A DNA stretch of 64,000 nucleotides, taken from Nostoc desertorum CM1-VF14. Lineage in GTDB: Bacteria; Cyanobacteriota; Cyanobacteriia; Cyanobacteriales; Nostocaceae. Below the pieces are notes generated by a model, which saw nothing but the letters and a program-made list of their open reading frames with translations, searched no databases and was not told the origin of the DNA. Made by a program: the position numbers and the translations under genes. Location of the stretch: positions 1 to 64,000 of the forward strand of contig JAHHHR010000037.1 of assembly GCA_019359245.1 (NCBI GenBank), in the 5' to 3' direction. How positions within the stretch are numbered: position 1 is the first letter of the stretch; each line of letters opens with the position of its first letter. Positions 34,477 to 44,141 of the stretch are shown here, piece after piece.

Positions 34477-34571
34477 GGTATCACCTTGGTTATATATTGG
34501 TATCATTATTTTAAATATCTTGTTCAAAAACTATTAGACTTGCTGATACTAATGTGGTATCACTTTAGTTA
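34477..34571. repeat. GGTATCA repeats upstream of parM (putative parC)
   Basis: GGTATCACCTTGGTTA (34477-34492), GGTATCATTATT (34499-34510) and GGTATCACTTTAGTTA (34556-34571) lie in AT-rich DNA between the leftward parM operon and a rightward RHH gene. Such direct repeats in front of parM are the expected ParR-binding centromere/operator. They might instead be bound by the divergent RHH protein. The DNA at 34239-34476 otherwise shows no gene. Confidence 0.6.
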
Positions 34572-34610
34572 GAGTAGATGTAATCAATCTAATGTAGAGA
34601 TAGAAAAATT

Positions 34611-34790
34611 ATGATTACTTTCATGGCCCGCCAGAAAAAACCGACAACAAATAGGACAACTCGATATTTAGATGAAATCGTTGAGGCTCTGGACAAATAC
34701 GCAGAAGACCAAATGATTAGTTCTAATGCGGCCGTAAATAAACTTTTAAAAGACCGATTAACCGAATTGGGATATATGCAACAGAACTAA
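34611..34790 (+). CDS. Small RHH DNA-binding protein
   Basis: A 59-residue protein (or 55 from the internal ATG at 34623) with a clear RHH pattern: PTTNRTTRYLDEIVEALDKY then ISSNAAVNKLLKDRLTELGY. Divergent from parM and directly downstream of the GGTATCA repeats, so it is a candidate repressor or a substitute centromere-binding protein. Confidence 0.7.
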   Translation: MITFMARQKKPTTNRTTRYLDEIVEALDKYAEDQMISSNAAVNKLLKDRLTELGYMQQN

Positions 34791-34802
34791 CACTCGCCAA
34801 AC

Positions 34803-34886
34803 GTGACGAAGGAAAATCAACCAAACAAGCCAGATTATGATTTTGATCTAGTGACAGACCCAAGGGACTGGTCAGCACGTCAATAA
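34803..34886 (+). CDS. Possible 27-residue peptide
   Basis: A short GTG-started frame 12 nt after the RHH gene encodes KENQPNKPDYDFDLVTDPRD then WSARQ. The composition looks protein-like and the spacing fits an operon, but the length makes this uncertain. Confidence 0.3.
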   Translation: MTKENQPNKPDYDFDLVTDPRDWSARQ

Positions 34887-36161
34887 AAACGAAATTAACT
34901 CAATGCCTTCAAAAGACGTAAATACAAGAAATGGGTTGATTACAGCATGAATGAAACATCATTAAAATTACTTAACATTTCAGGAGGGCTATTTAAAAAA
35001 GCGACCACTCCAACCAAGGAGCGATCGCCGTTTGTATGTAATTGTTTAAATGTTCGCTTTATGCTTTGTAAGCCTACAAGACCAGACAGACAAATCTGTT
35101 TTTATACGGTCGAGCCGCTTTTCATGCTACTCTAGCGAGAGTAAGTCTGCACGTACAACTGTAATTAGTCTTTACAAGGGAGGTAGTAACGACCAAAACA
35201 GAATATTCAAATAGTCAAAATAGATGTGAGTCGTTTTAGAACGCTTTCGGTGCGATAAAGACTGGCAGGTCAAAACACCAAATTGTTCAAGACTAACGAG
35301 GACTCACCACTCGTAACCTAGCTGTTATGTTACCTGTACGTGTCTGTACGGGTCTGTATCTGTCTGTTGCCAATACTAGCACACAGGCGGGACACTTTAT
35401 GCTTTTTTTTGGACAAATAGTAAAAAAAGCATCTACCGCTACAATTTATCCCCACTCTGAATTCAAGCGGAGTATTGGCAAAAGCTATTGAGCCAGAAAT
35501 AATTGAGGGATGATTTGACGGCTAGATGCCTCGCAGAAGAGGATAACGTCGTGAATAATGGATTTTTTCAATCAAAAACTGCACTTTTCTTTCTTAAAAA
35601 AATAATACAGAGGGCTGATTCTGCTTTCTTTACTACCCACAAGCTAGCGCCAAGGATTACACCAGTCGCTGGGAAAGTTGTGTCAAGTAGGTAAAAAAAG
35701 AAATCGGCTAGCTGCCCACACGCCAGACATACGTTTAGCGGTTAACGACTAACCGTCAATTTTTAATAAGCAATTTCAATGTAGCAATGTCTGGGTCATA
35801 AAGGCAAAATTAGTGCAACTTGAATCAGGTGGCATCAACCCTCTAAAACTAACTATGAGAGCTTCAGGCTAAGAATTACAGCCATTTTCACAAGAAAATT
35901 AATTTTTGAGCAAATTGGAAAATTTTTGTTTGTAGCCGTTGGTGACATTTGATATAAACACCGCTAATGAACCTTCAAATGAGAGGGTAGGGGGGTAGGG
36001 TTTAAGAACCAAGAAGGGCTTAGGGTATTGGATGTTGGGTGTAGGAAAAGATTATCGATTACACCCTACGCCAAGACCCCAGACCACAAAAGATACACCC
36101 CGAACCTAAAAAGTGTGGGTAGCTCCGATGAACCAATCATCATCATCGGAGAGAGAAAAAG
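34887..36161. other. Long intergenic region, candidate origin
   Basis: About 1.3 kb without a supportable gene. It contains four 10-bp-phased direct repeats at 35334-35373 (CTGTACGTGT, CTGTACGGGT, CTGTATCTGT, CTGTTGCCAA). A hairpin CGGTTA-ACGAC-TAACCG lies at 35739-35755, and GGGTGTA/TACACCC arms at 36037-36043 and 36060-36066. Lying directly upstream of the primase-like replication gene, it is the best candidate in this window for a replication origin. Function is inferred from position. Confidence 0.45.
35334..35373. repeat. Four 10-bp-phased CTGTA repeats
   Basis: CTGTACGTGT, CTGTACGGGT, CTGTATCTGT and CTGTTGCCAA follow each other without gaps, so the same face of the helix is presented four times. 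This suggests a cooperative protein-binding site upstream of the replication gene. Confidence 0.6.
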
Positions 36162-38342
36162 ATGGCAAAAGCCAAAGCAAACACAGCAGCACAACCTACC
36201 CTAGAGCCATTAGATCAACTAGGACAAAGGTTTCTAGAATACTTCCATCACGGCTGGGGATTCATCTACGCCCCCACCCCAAAAAGTGGTGAACGCCCAC
36301 AGTGGCAAACAGAAACCCGCTACCCCTTACAGCCGCGTAACCTGTGGCAACAATACTTAAACCCCGATGTCTTAATAGGACTGCGGTTTACCAAACAAAC
36401 CAACTACCTACTAATAGACCTAGACAGAAAAAGCCAGCTACACCCATCAAACAGCCAAATAAAATACCGACAGCTACTAGCCAGCCTAGAAGAAATCGGC
36501 TTATGCAGACCAATACCTATACAATCAAGCGATAGTGGCGGACTGCATATATATTATTTCCTAGAAGAAAAACAACATTCCTACACCCTAGCTTGTGCCC
36601 TCCAGCAGACCCTAGAAGCAGCAGGCTTCAAAATCAAAGGAGGAGAACTAGAAATATTCCCCAACTGCAAAGTGTACAGCAAAGGCAGCCCCAGTAACTT
36701 TAACGCCCATCGCTTACCCTTACAGACAGGCTCTTATGTACTCGACGATTGCCTAGAACCGTGGTCAGACGACATCGAAGACTTCCTCAACGCCGCCGAC
36801 TGGTCAGCAAAAGGGCAAGACTACGAAGCATTAGCCCAAGCACTAGTCCGAGCCAACAGCAAAAAAATTATAAAATTCCCTTACCGTCAGCGCAGTGCAG
36901 CCGAGCAATGGAAGCAAGACCTACAACAACGCATCTCTGAAGGATGGACAGGAAACGGACAGACCAACGAACTGCTCAAAGACATAGCGTGTTACGGCAT
37001 AGTCTTTCGCCAATTAAGCGGACAGACACTAGTAGATCATATAGTGATCACAGCCTGCCAATCCCCAGGTTACGTAAACTGGTGTCGCCACCAACACGAA
37101 ATCGAACAACGAGCCAAAGAATGGGCAAGGTGCTGTGAAGGATTTTACACCCCGTACCCAGGCACACCGCAACGGGTAAACAGTTATAAAGAACAATTTG
37201 GCAGAGTAGATGAAAATAAAATCATCAACCTGCACCCTAATAAACAACGTCAGCAAGAGACAATAGAGCGGATTCGTTCGATTGTCGCACAGTTACAACA
37301 AACTCTAACATTTCCTCTTAGGACAAGCGATCGCGCTCTAGCTATAATCGCCGCATCCAAAGCCCAGTATGGCAAAGGAGTAAGTCAGACAACCTTGCAC
37401 AAAGCAATATACCTACCCCTATGGCATCCCGACCACCAAGAAAAAAACGCATCAAAACAGCCTGTAAATGACCTTCTAGACAGCAACCCAGCGATTTTAT
37501 CTCCTGAAAAATATCCCCAAATACCAGACCCGTGGTTAGAAGAATCGCAGTCTGAAACTCAGACCAAACAAGGGATACAGGAGCAAACAGCAAAAATTTA
37601 CACACTCCCCTCATATATGAAGGTTTTGTACTTGAGTTCAGCTAGAGCGTTGCCACCAGCAACGCCTATAGCTGAACTTAATCAAATTCAAGAATCTTCT
37701 CAAATTCAAATTCAAGAATTTTCTCCCAGTTTTAATTCTTCAGATCCTAGTTCTAATTCTTTAGAAATTTCAAATTTTATCAATCATAAGCAAAACCTAT
37801 ACCAGCCTTTCCGAAGCGAATCGTTTGATGACAATAAGCAAGACTTATCAAATGAGGAAACAATTACTGGGTTAGGTATTTCAGACGTAGTAACCACTGC
37901 TCATAGTGATGTTGATAGCACCTGTGAGAACACTTTAGAGGGTGAACATACCTCAGAAGCCGAACCCTCTGTACCAGTTTCTATACCAACTACTACACAT
38001 CCGAAATTCGGGTGTGTAGATTCACTACCCATTCCTGTAGAAGCGGATGATCCACTTGAACAGCAAACCTTTAGCCCAGATGATTACCGTCAGGCAATCA
38101 GACTGAAACTTCAGGCAACTGCTCAAGCACGTCATTGGCTGAAATTATACTGCACTATAGAAAAGTTATCCTTCCTGCCCCAGGAGCGAATCAAACTAGA
38201 AAAGGTGGCCATACGTCTGCTAATGCTAGAATCGCCGTCGCTGATTTTACAACAGGAAGCGCAGGAATGGCTGGCAAGTAACCCCTCTGCCCTAGAGATG
38301 GCAGAGCGTTTAAAACAAAGCAGACATGACTACAGGCTATAG
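36162..38342 (+). CDS. AEP primase-like plasmid replication protein
   Basis: A 726-residue protein. The N-terminal part resembles archaeo-eukaryotic primase (AEP) domains of plasmid replication proteins: NYLLIDLDRKS (Asp-x-Asp), SSDSGGLHIYYFLEEK (the Gly-x-His motif) and GGELEIFPNCKVYSKG. A helical region around 255-340 (AAEQWKQDLQQRISEGWTGN, GIVFRQLSG) resembles a primase-C-terminal module. Residues about 450-640 are a low-complexity Ser/Gln/Pro-rich linker. The last 80 residues are helical (DDYRQAIRLKLQATAQARHW). No helicase domain is present. Likely initiates plasmid replication at the upstream region. Confidence 0.7.
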   Translation: MAKAKANTAAQPTLEPLDQLGQRFLEYFHHGWGFIYAPTPKSGERPQWQTETRYPLQPRNLWQQYLNPDVLIGLRFTKQTNYLLIDLDRKSQLHPSNSQIKYRQLLASLEEIGLCRPIPIQSSDSGGLHIYYFLEEKQHSYTLACALQQTLEAAGFKIKGGELEIFPNCKVYSKGSPSNFNAHRLPLQTGSYVLDDCLEPWSDDIEDFLNAADWSAKGQDYEALAQALVRANSKKIIKFPYRQRSAAEQWKQDLQQRISEGWTGNGQTNELLKDIACYGIVFRQLSGQTLVDHIVITACQSPGYVNWCRHQHEIEQRAKEWARCCEGFYTPYPGTPQRVNSYKEQFGRVDENKIINLHPNKQRQQETIERIRSIVAQLQQTLTFPLRTSDRALAIIAASKAQYGKGVSQTTLHKAIYLPLWHPDHQEKNASKQPVNDLLDSNPAILSPEKYPQIPDPWLEESQSETQTKQGIQEQTAKIYTLPSYMKVLYLSSARALPPATPIAELNQIQESSQIQIQEFSPSFNSSDPSSNSLEISNFINHKQNLYQPFRSESFDDNKQDLSNEETITGLGISDVVTTAHSDVDSTCENTLEGEHTSEAEPSVPVSIPTTTHPKFGCVDSLPIPVEADDPLEQQTFSPDDYRQAIRLKLQATAQARHWLKLYCTIEKLSFLPQERIKLEKVAIRLLMLESPSLILQQEAQEWLASNPSALEMAERLKQSRHDYRL

Positions 38343-39142
38343 AATTTGCGATCGTGCAGGCTTTTGATTAAAAATGATTGACTTAGCTGTAAAAGCTCAA
38401 TAAAAACCCCACAACTAAGTGGGGAAATTAGAACCTGGATATCCAGAACAAATGTACTATACGCGGTGATAGAAAGCAAATTTTTTGCAGTGTTTTTTTT
38501 CTAAACGTAGTATTTCGGAAAATGTTACTCAATCGGCATTAAGATAAAGCCTTTAAATTTTTCTATCTATGAACCATTTTTATAAAAAATTAACAAAAAT
38601 AAATTGCCCCATTCTGAATAAACAAGAGCATAAAAGCGGTTAAAGATGTGCAACGGCGCAACCATAGGTGCGTTGTTGTGACTGATTTTAGTTTTTATGG
38701 CATTTTTGTCACAAAAAAAGATAATTATGTCCCAGAAATGGGCATCATGACATCAAAATAACTGTTTTTGATACCAAGCATAGATATTAAATGATGTCTA
38801 ATAAAAATAGATAAATAAAGTTGTAGTAAAATTTATTTTTGTATAAGTGAAATAAATAGTAAATTTTGCACAAGTAAAGTCTTTTGTCAACTATTCATAG
38901 TAATAAAAATTTTGCTAAAATCGGGTTTAATAGTAAAAAAATATATATAAATTTGAATTAAATTTACAAAACTGGTTTGGTTCTAGTTAGTTGCACTAGA
39001 GTTTCTTTATTGTTCCTTTGCAAAATAATTGATTTTGACAGGAAATCAGATTTATCCCTAGTAATTAAAGTGTGTCTTTTTGGCAAAGGACAGTTGGGAG
39101 CATTCAGTTTTGGCAGATAGACTTTTTTAGACAACCCATATA
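38343..39142. other. AT-rich intergenic region before T4SS genes
   Basis: About 800 bp with no supportable gene. A hairpin CCCCAC-AACTAA-GTGGGG (38407-38424) follows the replication gene and is the probable terminator, though its T-run is weak. The remainder is strongly A+T-rich (for example 38800-38970) and presumably carries the promoter of the type IV secretion operon. It could also be an unwinding element. Confidence 0.5.
38407..38424 (+). terminator. Hairpin after replication gene
   Basis: CCCCAC and GTGGGG arms of 6 bp around AACTAA, 65 bp after the stop of the primase-like gene, preceded by TAAAAA and followed by AAATTAG. No strong U-run, so termination is likely but not certain. Confidence 0.5.
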
Positions 39143-39223
39143 GTGGGTTTATGGTACGAAATAATTATTTTTCTTCCAAAAGTGGATGCTTCAGGACAGT
39201 TAAGCAGTTTCCTATTCTTTGTT

Positions 39224-39601
39224 ATGCAGATAAAACACTTACCTTTGACTTTGGCTCGGCTCAAAGCATCTATATCAGCAAATGAACGTGCTGATATTAG
39301 AGCAACAAAAAATAAAGGTTCAAAAAGCTTATTGAAGATATTTTTTCAGGTACGTTGGCAGCTTGTTTCAGTCACTACAACGCTTTTAATTGGTTTACAA
39401 TCGAGGGCAGCTAGAGCAGATTCCATATTTTCTAATGCACAAAAAGCAATGGAATGTATAATTACTAGTGCCTCAGCAGGTGGAGCGATTACTAATGCAG
39501 TCTTAACTACTCTGCCAATGATTTTATTTACCGCCTTGACAATAGTTTTATTCGGTTATTTCTGCTTCTCTATTTATCAAGGGGTTGCGGCGTATAATTA
39601 A
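39224..39601 (+). CDS. VirB2-like pilin candidate
   Basis: A small protein read from ATG 39224 (MQIKHLPLTLARLKASISAN). Its N-terminus ends in a hydrophobic segment with a plausible cleavage site (LIGLQSRAARADSIFSNAQK). Two hydrophobic helices follow (ASAGGAITNAVLTTLPMILF; TALTIVLFGYFCFSIYQGVA). This length and two-helix pattern, directly before a VirB4 gene, is that of VirB2-type pilins. An upstream GTG frame extension to 39143 is possible but less likely. Confidence 0.6.
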   Translation: MQIKHLPLTLARLKASISANERADIRATKNKGSKSLLKIFFQVRWQLVSVTTTLLIGLQSRAARADSIFSNAQKAMECIITSASAGGAITNAVLTTLPMILFTALTIVLFGYFCFSIYQGVAAYN

Positions 39602-39639
39602 TTTCCCTTTACTTAACTGAACCTTATTGGTAATGTCTT

Positions 39640-39828
39640 ATGGAATTTAGCTATGAAATCATAGCTAAATCAGTATCCATACTGACTCCTAAACAGCATT
39701 TAACGGCAGTTGCTACAAATCAAAAAATTACGAGGATGCGCTGCCTTATTGATGCTGATAATACCTGTACTTATTCTGAATTCTGGCTTCTGATTTCTGA
39801 TTTAATGGCAATTTATAAAAGCTCATGA
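39640..39828 (+). CDS. Small hypothetical protein in T4SS operon
   Basis: A 62-residue protein (MEFSYEIIAKSVSILTPKQH; ending SDLMAIYKSS). Its stop overlaps the VirB4 start (ATGA). No membrane segment or motif recognised. Accepted mainly for the translational overlap and its position between two secretion genes. Confidence 0.45.
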   Translation: MEFSYEIIAKSVSILTPKQHLTAVATNQKITRMRCLIDADNTCTYSEFWLLISDLMAIYKSS

Positions 39829-42800
39829 AACAAGAGATAATCAAAGTTAATCAGAGCTTAGGTGAAAGCCCCAAGTTTGGCCCGTTTACAGGTAGACAGT
39901 TCGTAATTTTCGCCGGAGTATTCTGCGTAGTTTTTGGACTGCTCTGCTTAATTCTCGGATTAGATATATTTTGGGGTTTAGGCTTGGCATTTTGGGCTAG
40001 CTTATCAGTAGCTTTCCTCTCAGGAGATAAGCCTTATCTGTACTGGTCAAAGATTTATCCTATTCTCCCCAAATGGACAAGAGGATATGCTAATTACACC
40101 TCACCACAGCATAAGAAAAAAGTCGGTACTAGAAAAGTCAAGCTAACTCGTTCATCTAAACCTAAAACCCTTAATCCCTTTGAAGATTGGTTAGATTTGA
40201 CTACTATAGTCAGACTCAAAAAAGATTCTTATGTCGTTGGAGCTTATCTACTAAGTAAAAAGAACCTGACGGAAAGTAGTAACACTCTGCAATTAATATT
40301 TGGTTTTGCTTGTACTGGAATTCATCCTTTATTCCATTCAGAACAAGAAATAGAAGCGGTGGCTCAAGCCTTTGAAAACGGCTGTAAAGAAATTCCCCAA
40401 GGCGAAAAAATCACTTGTCGCTGGAGTTCATTCTGCGATGATAGTGATAGTACAGATTATTTAATGCAACGTTTGAATAACCCAACTTCTCTAGAAAGTG
40501 AGTTTTTAGACTGGGGGAGGTTAGCAAGAACTCAAAAACTGACAAAGGAGAAAGCTCGTAAAGATATCAAATTAAATATTTATTGGTCATTTACAGTCAC
40601 CCCAGAATCGCTAGATACTTCAGACCCAGTAGATAAGTTTTTGGCAAAACTGACTAACTTCCTCCAAAGAAGATTCACAGATTCAGGAGTTAGTCAAATC
40701 ACCAAAAAGCGATTTACACAGATTTTGACAAAAGCCTTAGAAGCCTCATTGAGATACCAACAAATTCTTTCAGAAATGGGCTTAAATCCTCAACCTAAAA
40801 CCGATAAAGACCTATGGAGAGAGCTTTGTAAAAACATTGGAGCAAAAGAAGTAATCATTCCGCATACTCTAATATTTGATGAAGAGGGATTAAGAGAAGA
40901 AATTGATGAAAAGGCTGCATTGGATAAACCATTGGAAATCATCAGTCAACCGCATCTCACCTCAATCATTCTCAATAATGGTGTACCTTTTGCCGATAAA
41001 CGATGGATTTGCTTACCAAACGGTGATGAGAAGAAGTATGTCGGAGTAATGGTACTAACCCGGAAACCAGAAATCTTTGCTTCCACTAAACATCAAATTC
41101 GTTTCCTGTGGGATTTATTCTCACGTAACAACATTTTTGATGTAGAAATCATCACAGAATTCTCCCCGGCTGACCGAGGGATAAACCGTGCAGCCCAGCA
41201 GATGATTACCAAACGTTCTAGGGCATTAGATTTGAATGTGCAGCAGAAAAAATCAATAGATGTCTCTGCCCAAATCAATGTGGAACGCTCAGTGGAAGCA
41301 CAAAGGCAACTATATACAGGAGATGTACCACTAAATTTAAGCTTGGTAGTGCTGGTTTACCGAGATACAGCAGAGCAAGTAGACGATGCCTGTAGGTTGA
41401 TAGCTGGCTATATTAACCAACCCACAGAACTAACCCGTGAATATGAATATGCTTGGTTAATCTGGCTGCAAACATTGCTCATCAGGCAAGAACCGATTTT
41501 GATGCGTCCATATAATCGGCGGCAAACTTTCTTTGCAAGTGAAGTTTTGGGATTAACTAATATAGTGCAGAATAGTCCCGCAGATCATCAAGGGTTTGAG
41601 TTAATCGCAGATGAGAGTGATTCACCCGTCAAAATTGACCTATCAAAAACCAAGAATATTTTAGTTCTCGGTACAACCGGCTCAGGTAAATCAGTTTTGG
41701 TAGCTTCCATCATCGCCGAGTGCCAAGCTCAAGATATGAGCATTTTAATGATAGACCTGCCCAATGATGACGGCACAGGGACTTTTGGGGACTACACACC
41801 CTATCACAACGGTTTTTACTTTGATATTTCCAAAGAGTCTAACAATTTGGTGCAACCGTTAGACTTATCAAAAATCCCTGAAGAACAACGGGAGGAACGA
41901 GCTAAAGCCCACAGAAACGATGTCAACTTGATTGTTCTTCAATTAGTCTTGGGTTCGCAATCATTTGATGGTTTCTTGTCCCAGACAATCGAATCCCTCA
42001 TCCCACTAGGGACAAAAGCCTTTTACGATGACCCCGACATTAAACGACGCTTTGCTCTTGCCAAGAAAGGAGGATTAGGTTCTGCGGCTTGGGAGAATAC
42101 CCCAACCCTTGCAGACATGGAGTATTTCTTTTCTACAGACCACATAAACTTGGGTTATGAAGATGAAAACGTAGATAGAGCGTTGAACTATATCCGCCTA
42201 CGCTTTCAATATTGGAGAAATAGTACCATTGGCAATGCTATCTGCCGTCCCTCCACCTTTGATACTGATGCCAAGCTAATTACCTTTGCCCTGACCAACC
42301 TGCAATCAAGTAAAGACGCTGAAGTTTTCGGGATGTCTGCTTATATTGCCGCTTCCAGGCAATCCCTATCAGCACCCAATAGCGTCTTCTTCATGGATGA
42401 ATCCAGTGTATTGTTGCGGTTTGCTGCTTTATCGCGGTTAGTGGGTCGTAAATGCGCGACTGCTCGAAAATCCGGCTGTCGGGTCATACTTGCAGGTCAA
42501 GATATTTTGTCGATCGCTAACTCAGAAGCTGGTGAACAAATTTTACAAAATATGCCCTGTCGGTTAATAGGGCGGATAGTACCAGGGGCTGCAAAAAGTT
42601 TTTCAGAGCATTTAGGCATTCCAAAGCAAATTATTGATAAAAATGAAAGTTTTCGTCCCAATATAAAACAGCTATATACGCTTTGGCTATTGGATTACAA
42701 CAACAAATATATACGCTGTCGTTACTATCCTTCTTACCCAATGTTGGCGTTAGTTGCTAATAGCAGAGAAGAACAAGTGGCACGCGACAGATTTAAAGCA

Positions 42801-42881
42801 ATGTACTCAGATAAATTTCAGTGGGTGTCTGAATTTGCCAAATACTATGTTGGTTGCATTAAGCAAGGTAAGCCTTTATGA
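39825..42881 (+). CDS. VirB3-VirB4-like T4SS ATPase
   Basis: A 1018-residue protein. The first 90 residues hold two membrane helices (FVIFAGVFCVVFGLLCLILG; FWGLGLAFWASLSVAFLSG) like VirB3, fused to a VirB4/TraC ATPase. The P-loop is GTTGSGKS (about 617-624) after KNILVLG, and SILMIDLPNDDGTG follows. FFMDESSVLLRF is the Walker B-like strand and GCRVILAGQDILSIANSE a sensor region. This is the core energy-supplying ATPase for pilus and channel assembly. It overlaps the next gene by 4 bp. Confidence 0.88.
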   Translation: MKQEIIKVNQSLGESPKFGPFTGRQFVIFAGVFCVVFGLLCLILGLDIFWGLGLAFWASLSVAFLSGDKPYLYWSKIYPILPKWTRGYANYTSPQHKKKVGTRKVKLTRSSKPKTLNPFEDWLDLTTIVRLKKDSYVVGAYLLSKKNLTESSNTLQLIFGFACTGIHPLFHSEQEIEAVAQAFENGCKEIPQGEKITCRWSSFCDDSDSTDYLMQRLNNPTSLESEFLDWGRLARTQKLTKEKARKDIKLNIYWSFTVTPESLDTSDPVDKFLAKLTNFLQRRFTDSGVSQITKKRFTQILTKALEASLRYQQILSEMGLNPQPKTDKDLWRELCKNIGAKEVIIPHTLIFDEEGLREEIDEKAALDKPLEIISQPHLTSIILNNGVPFADKRWICLPNGDEKKYVGVMVLTRKPEIFASTKHQIRFLWDLFSRNNIFDVEIITEFSPADRGINRAAQQMITKRSRALDLNVQQKKSIDVSAQINVERSVEAQRQLYTGDVPLNLSLVVLVYRDTAEQVDDACRLIAGYINQPTELTREYEYAWLIWLQTLLIRQEPILMRPYNRRQTFFASEVLGLTNIVQNSPADHQGFELIADESDSPVKIDLSKTKNILVLGTTGSGKSVLVASIIAECQAQDMSILMIDLPNDDGTGTFGDYTPYHNGFYFDISKESNNLVQPLDLSKIPEEQREERAKAHRNDVNLIVLQLVLGSQSFDGFLSQTIESLIPLGTKAFYDDPDIKRRFALAKKGGLGSAAWENTPTLADMEYFFSTDHINLGYEDENVDRALNYIRLRFQYWRNSTIGNAICRPSTFDTDAKLITFALTNLQSSKDAEVFGMSAYIAASRQSLSAPNSVFFMDESSVLLRFAALSRLVGRKCATARKSGCRVILAGQDILSIANSEAGEQILQNMPCRLIGRIVPGAAKSFSEHLGIPKQIIDKNESFRPNIKQLYTLWLLDYNNKYIRCRYYPSYPMLALVANSREEQVARDRFKAMYSDKFQWVSEFAKYYVGCIKQGKPL

Positions 42882-43435
42882 AAAAGTTAGAAATTGCTAC
42901 GGGATTTGCACAATATAAAGTCTTGTTGGCTATTTTAGGAGTTTTATCTTCATGGGCATCATTTGAAGTGTGGAAGTGGCATCAGCAACAGCATGAGAAG
43001 TATATTGCCCAGAAGCAGCAAACTTGTCAAGAAATGATTGAAAATGCCAGCAATGATGTACAAAGCAATCGATTCTTAAAAGCTGCTTACTATTCATCTT
43101 TAATGCAGCAACCATTTAAAATAAAGCTAAAACAGCCAGGAATAAATACAGATTTTATATCTGAAAAAGACTATATTTTAATGTACTCACAGCCAGCATC
43201 TTTAATACCTGAACATCCACGGTATGAGGGGAGCTTGTTTGAAAGGTTATCTAAGAGAACTGATAAACAACCTCCAGCACCACTAATAGTAACTGGCAAG
43301 AAAATTTTAGGAAATAAAGCAGAGGTGATATCTGCTTGCGCTCCAAAATCTTTTACAGTCTCCTTGGAGAATTTATATGAAATCACTCAACCAGTTGACA
43401 TTAGCCCCTATCTACCGCCGTTTAGCAGTTTTTAG
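42878..43435 (+). CDS. T4SS-associated single-pass membrane protein
   Basis: A 185-residue protein with one N-terminal membrane helix (YKVLLAILGVLSSWASFEVW) and a periplasmic domain with cysteines at about 50 and 155. No VirB family recognised. Its start overlaps the VirB4 stop (ATGA) and its end overlaps the next gene by about 59 bp, so it belongs to the secretion operon. Confidence 0.55.
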   Translation: MKKLEIATGFAQYKVLLAILGVLSSWASFEVWKWHQQQHEKYIAQKQQTCQEMIENASNDVQSNRFLKAAYYSSLMQQPFKIKLKQPGINTDFISEKDYILMYSQPASLIPEHPRYEGSLFERLSKRTDKQPPAPLIVTGKKILGNKAEVISACAPKSFTVSLENLYEITQPVDISPYLPPFSSF

Positions 43436-44141
43436 TAGTCTAGTAATTGTATTCGTTTTTTATTCAGCTTTACCAGCTACAGCAAAATCTTCATTTTTAG
43501 AACAATTTCAGCAAGTCCTGACAAGCTTGCAGTCATACATTAAGCAGTATAGCCAAGAATTTAGCCAGCTATCGAAAGACTCAAACAAAGATAAAGACTT
43601 AGATATAGCCATCACTTCTACAAATGGAGTTATGGGTATACCTGACCCATTAAAAGCAGGTAAAAATATCAAAGTGATTATTCAACAACAAGATACTGAT
43701 TTAGTAGAAACTGATTCTCAAACCCAAGGTGAAAATGCTCAGAGACAATGGCATCAAGCTTATACTTATGGGCTATCTGGATCTGTTTTAGGTAAAGAAG
43801 GACAAAAAACTCAAGCGCAAGAAGCAGAAATCTCTAATTATGCTGTAGAAAATTCATCTAATACTGCTGATGAAGTACAAAATGATGTCATCACTCAAGA
43901 CATCTTGAAAAAGATGGCAGTGCAGAATCTACAAACAACAGTTATTACTAAATCAATTCACAGTGAAGCACAAAAACAAACTAGAGCTTTATCAGCAGCC
44001 AATATCAATTTGAGTGACATTTCCAGTAGGTTGGATGAACAAGCAAGAAAAGAGCAAGCTAATAATAATTCCAGTGCAAGACAAATTATAGGTAGTGCCG
44101 CTTTCGCTGATGCTTTTTGGGAACAAAGTAATGCTAAATAA
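43377..44141 (+). CDS. VirB5-like secreted T4SS protein
   Basis: A 254-residue protein with a signal peptide (LAVFSSLVIVFVFYSALPAT, cleavage near ATAKS) and a glutamine-rich helical mature part (FLEQFQQVLTSLQSYIKQYS; QTRALSAANINLSDISSRLD), ending in QIIGSAAFADAFWEQS. The helical-bundle pattern and its place before a VirB6-like gene suggest VirB5/TraC-minor-pilin type. ATG preceded by GGAGA. Confidence 0.6.
   Translation: MKSLNQLTLAPIYRRLAVFSSLVIVFVFYSALPATAKSSFLEQFQQVLTSLQSYIKQYSQEFSQLSKDSNKDKDLDIAITSTNGVMGIPDPLKAGKNIKVIIQQQDTDLVETDSQTQGENAQRQWHQAYTYGLSGSVLGKEGQKTQAQEAEISNYAVENSSNTADEVQNDVITQDILKKMAVQNLQTTVITKSIHSEAQKQTRALSAANINLSDISSRLDEQARKEQANNNSSARQIIGSAAFADAFWEQSNAK

Noticed and set aside
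35503..35694. 63-codon frame in the long intergenic region
   Set aside because: No ribosome binding site, no protein-like pattern and no neighbour with overlap.
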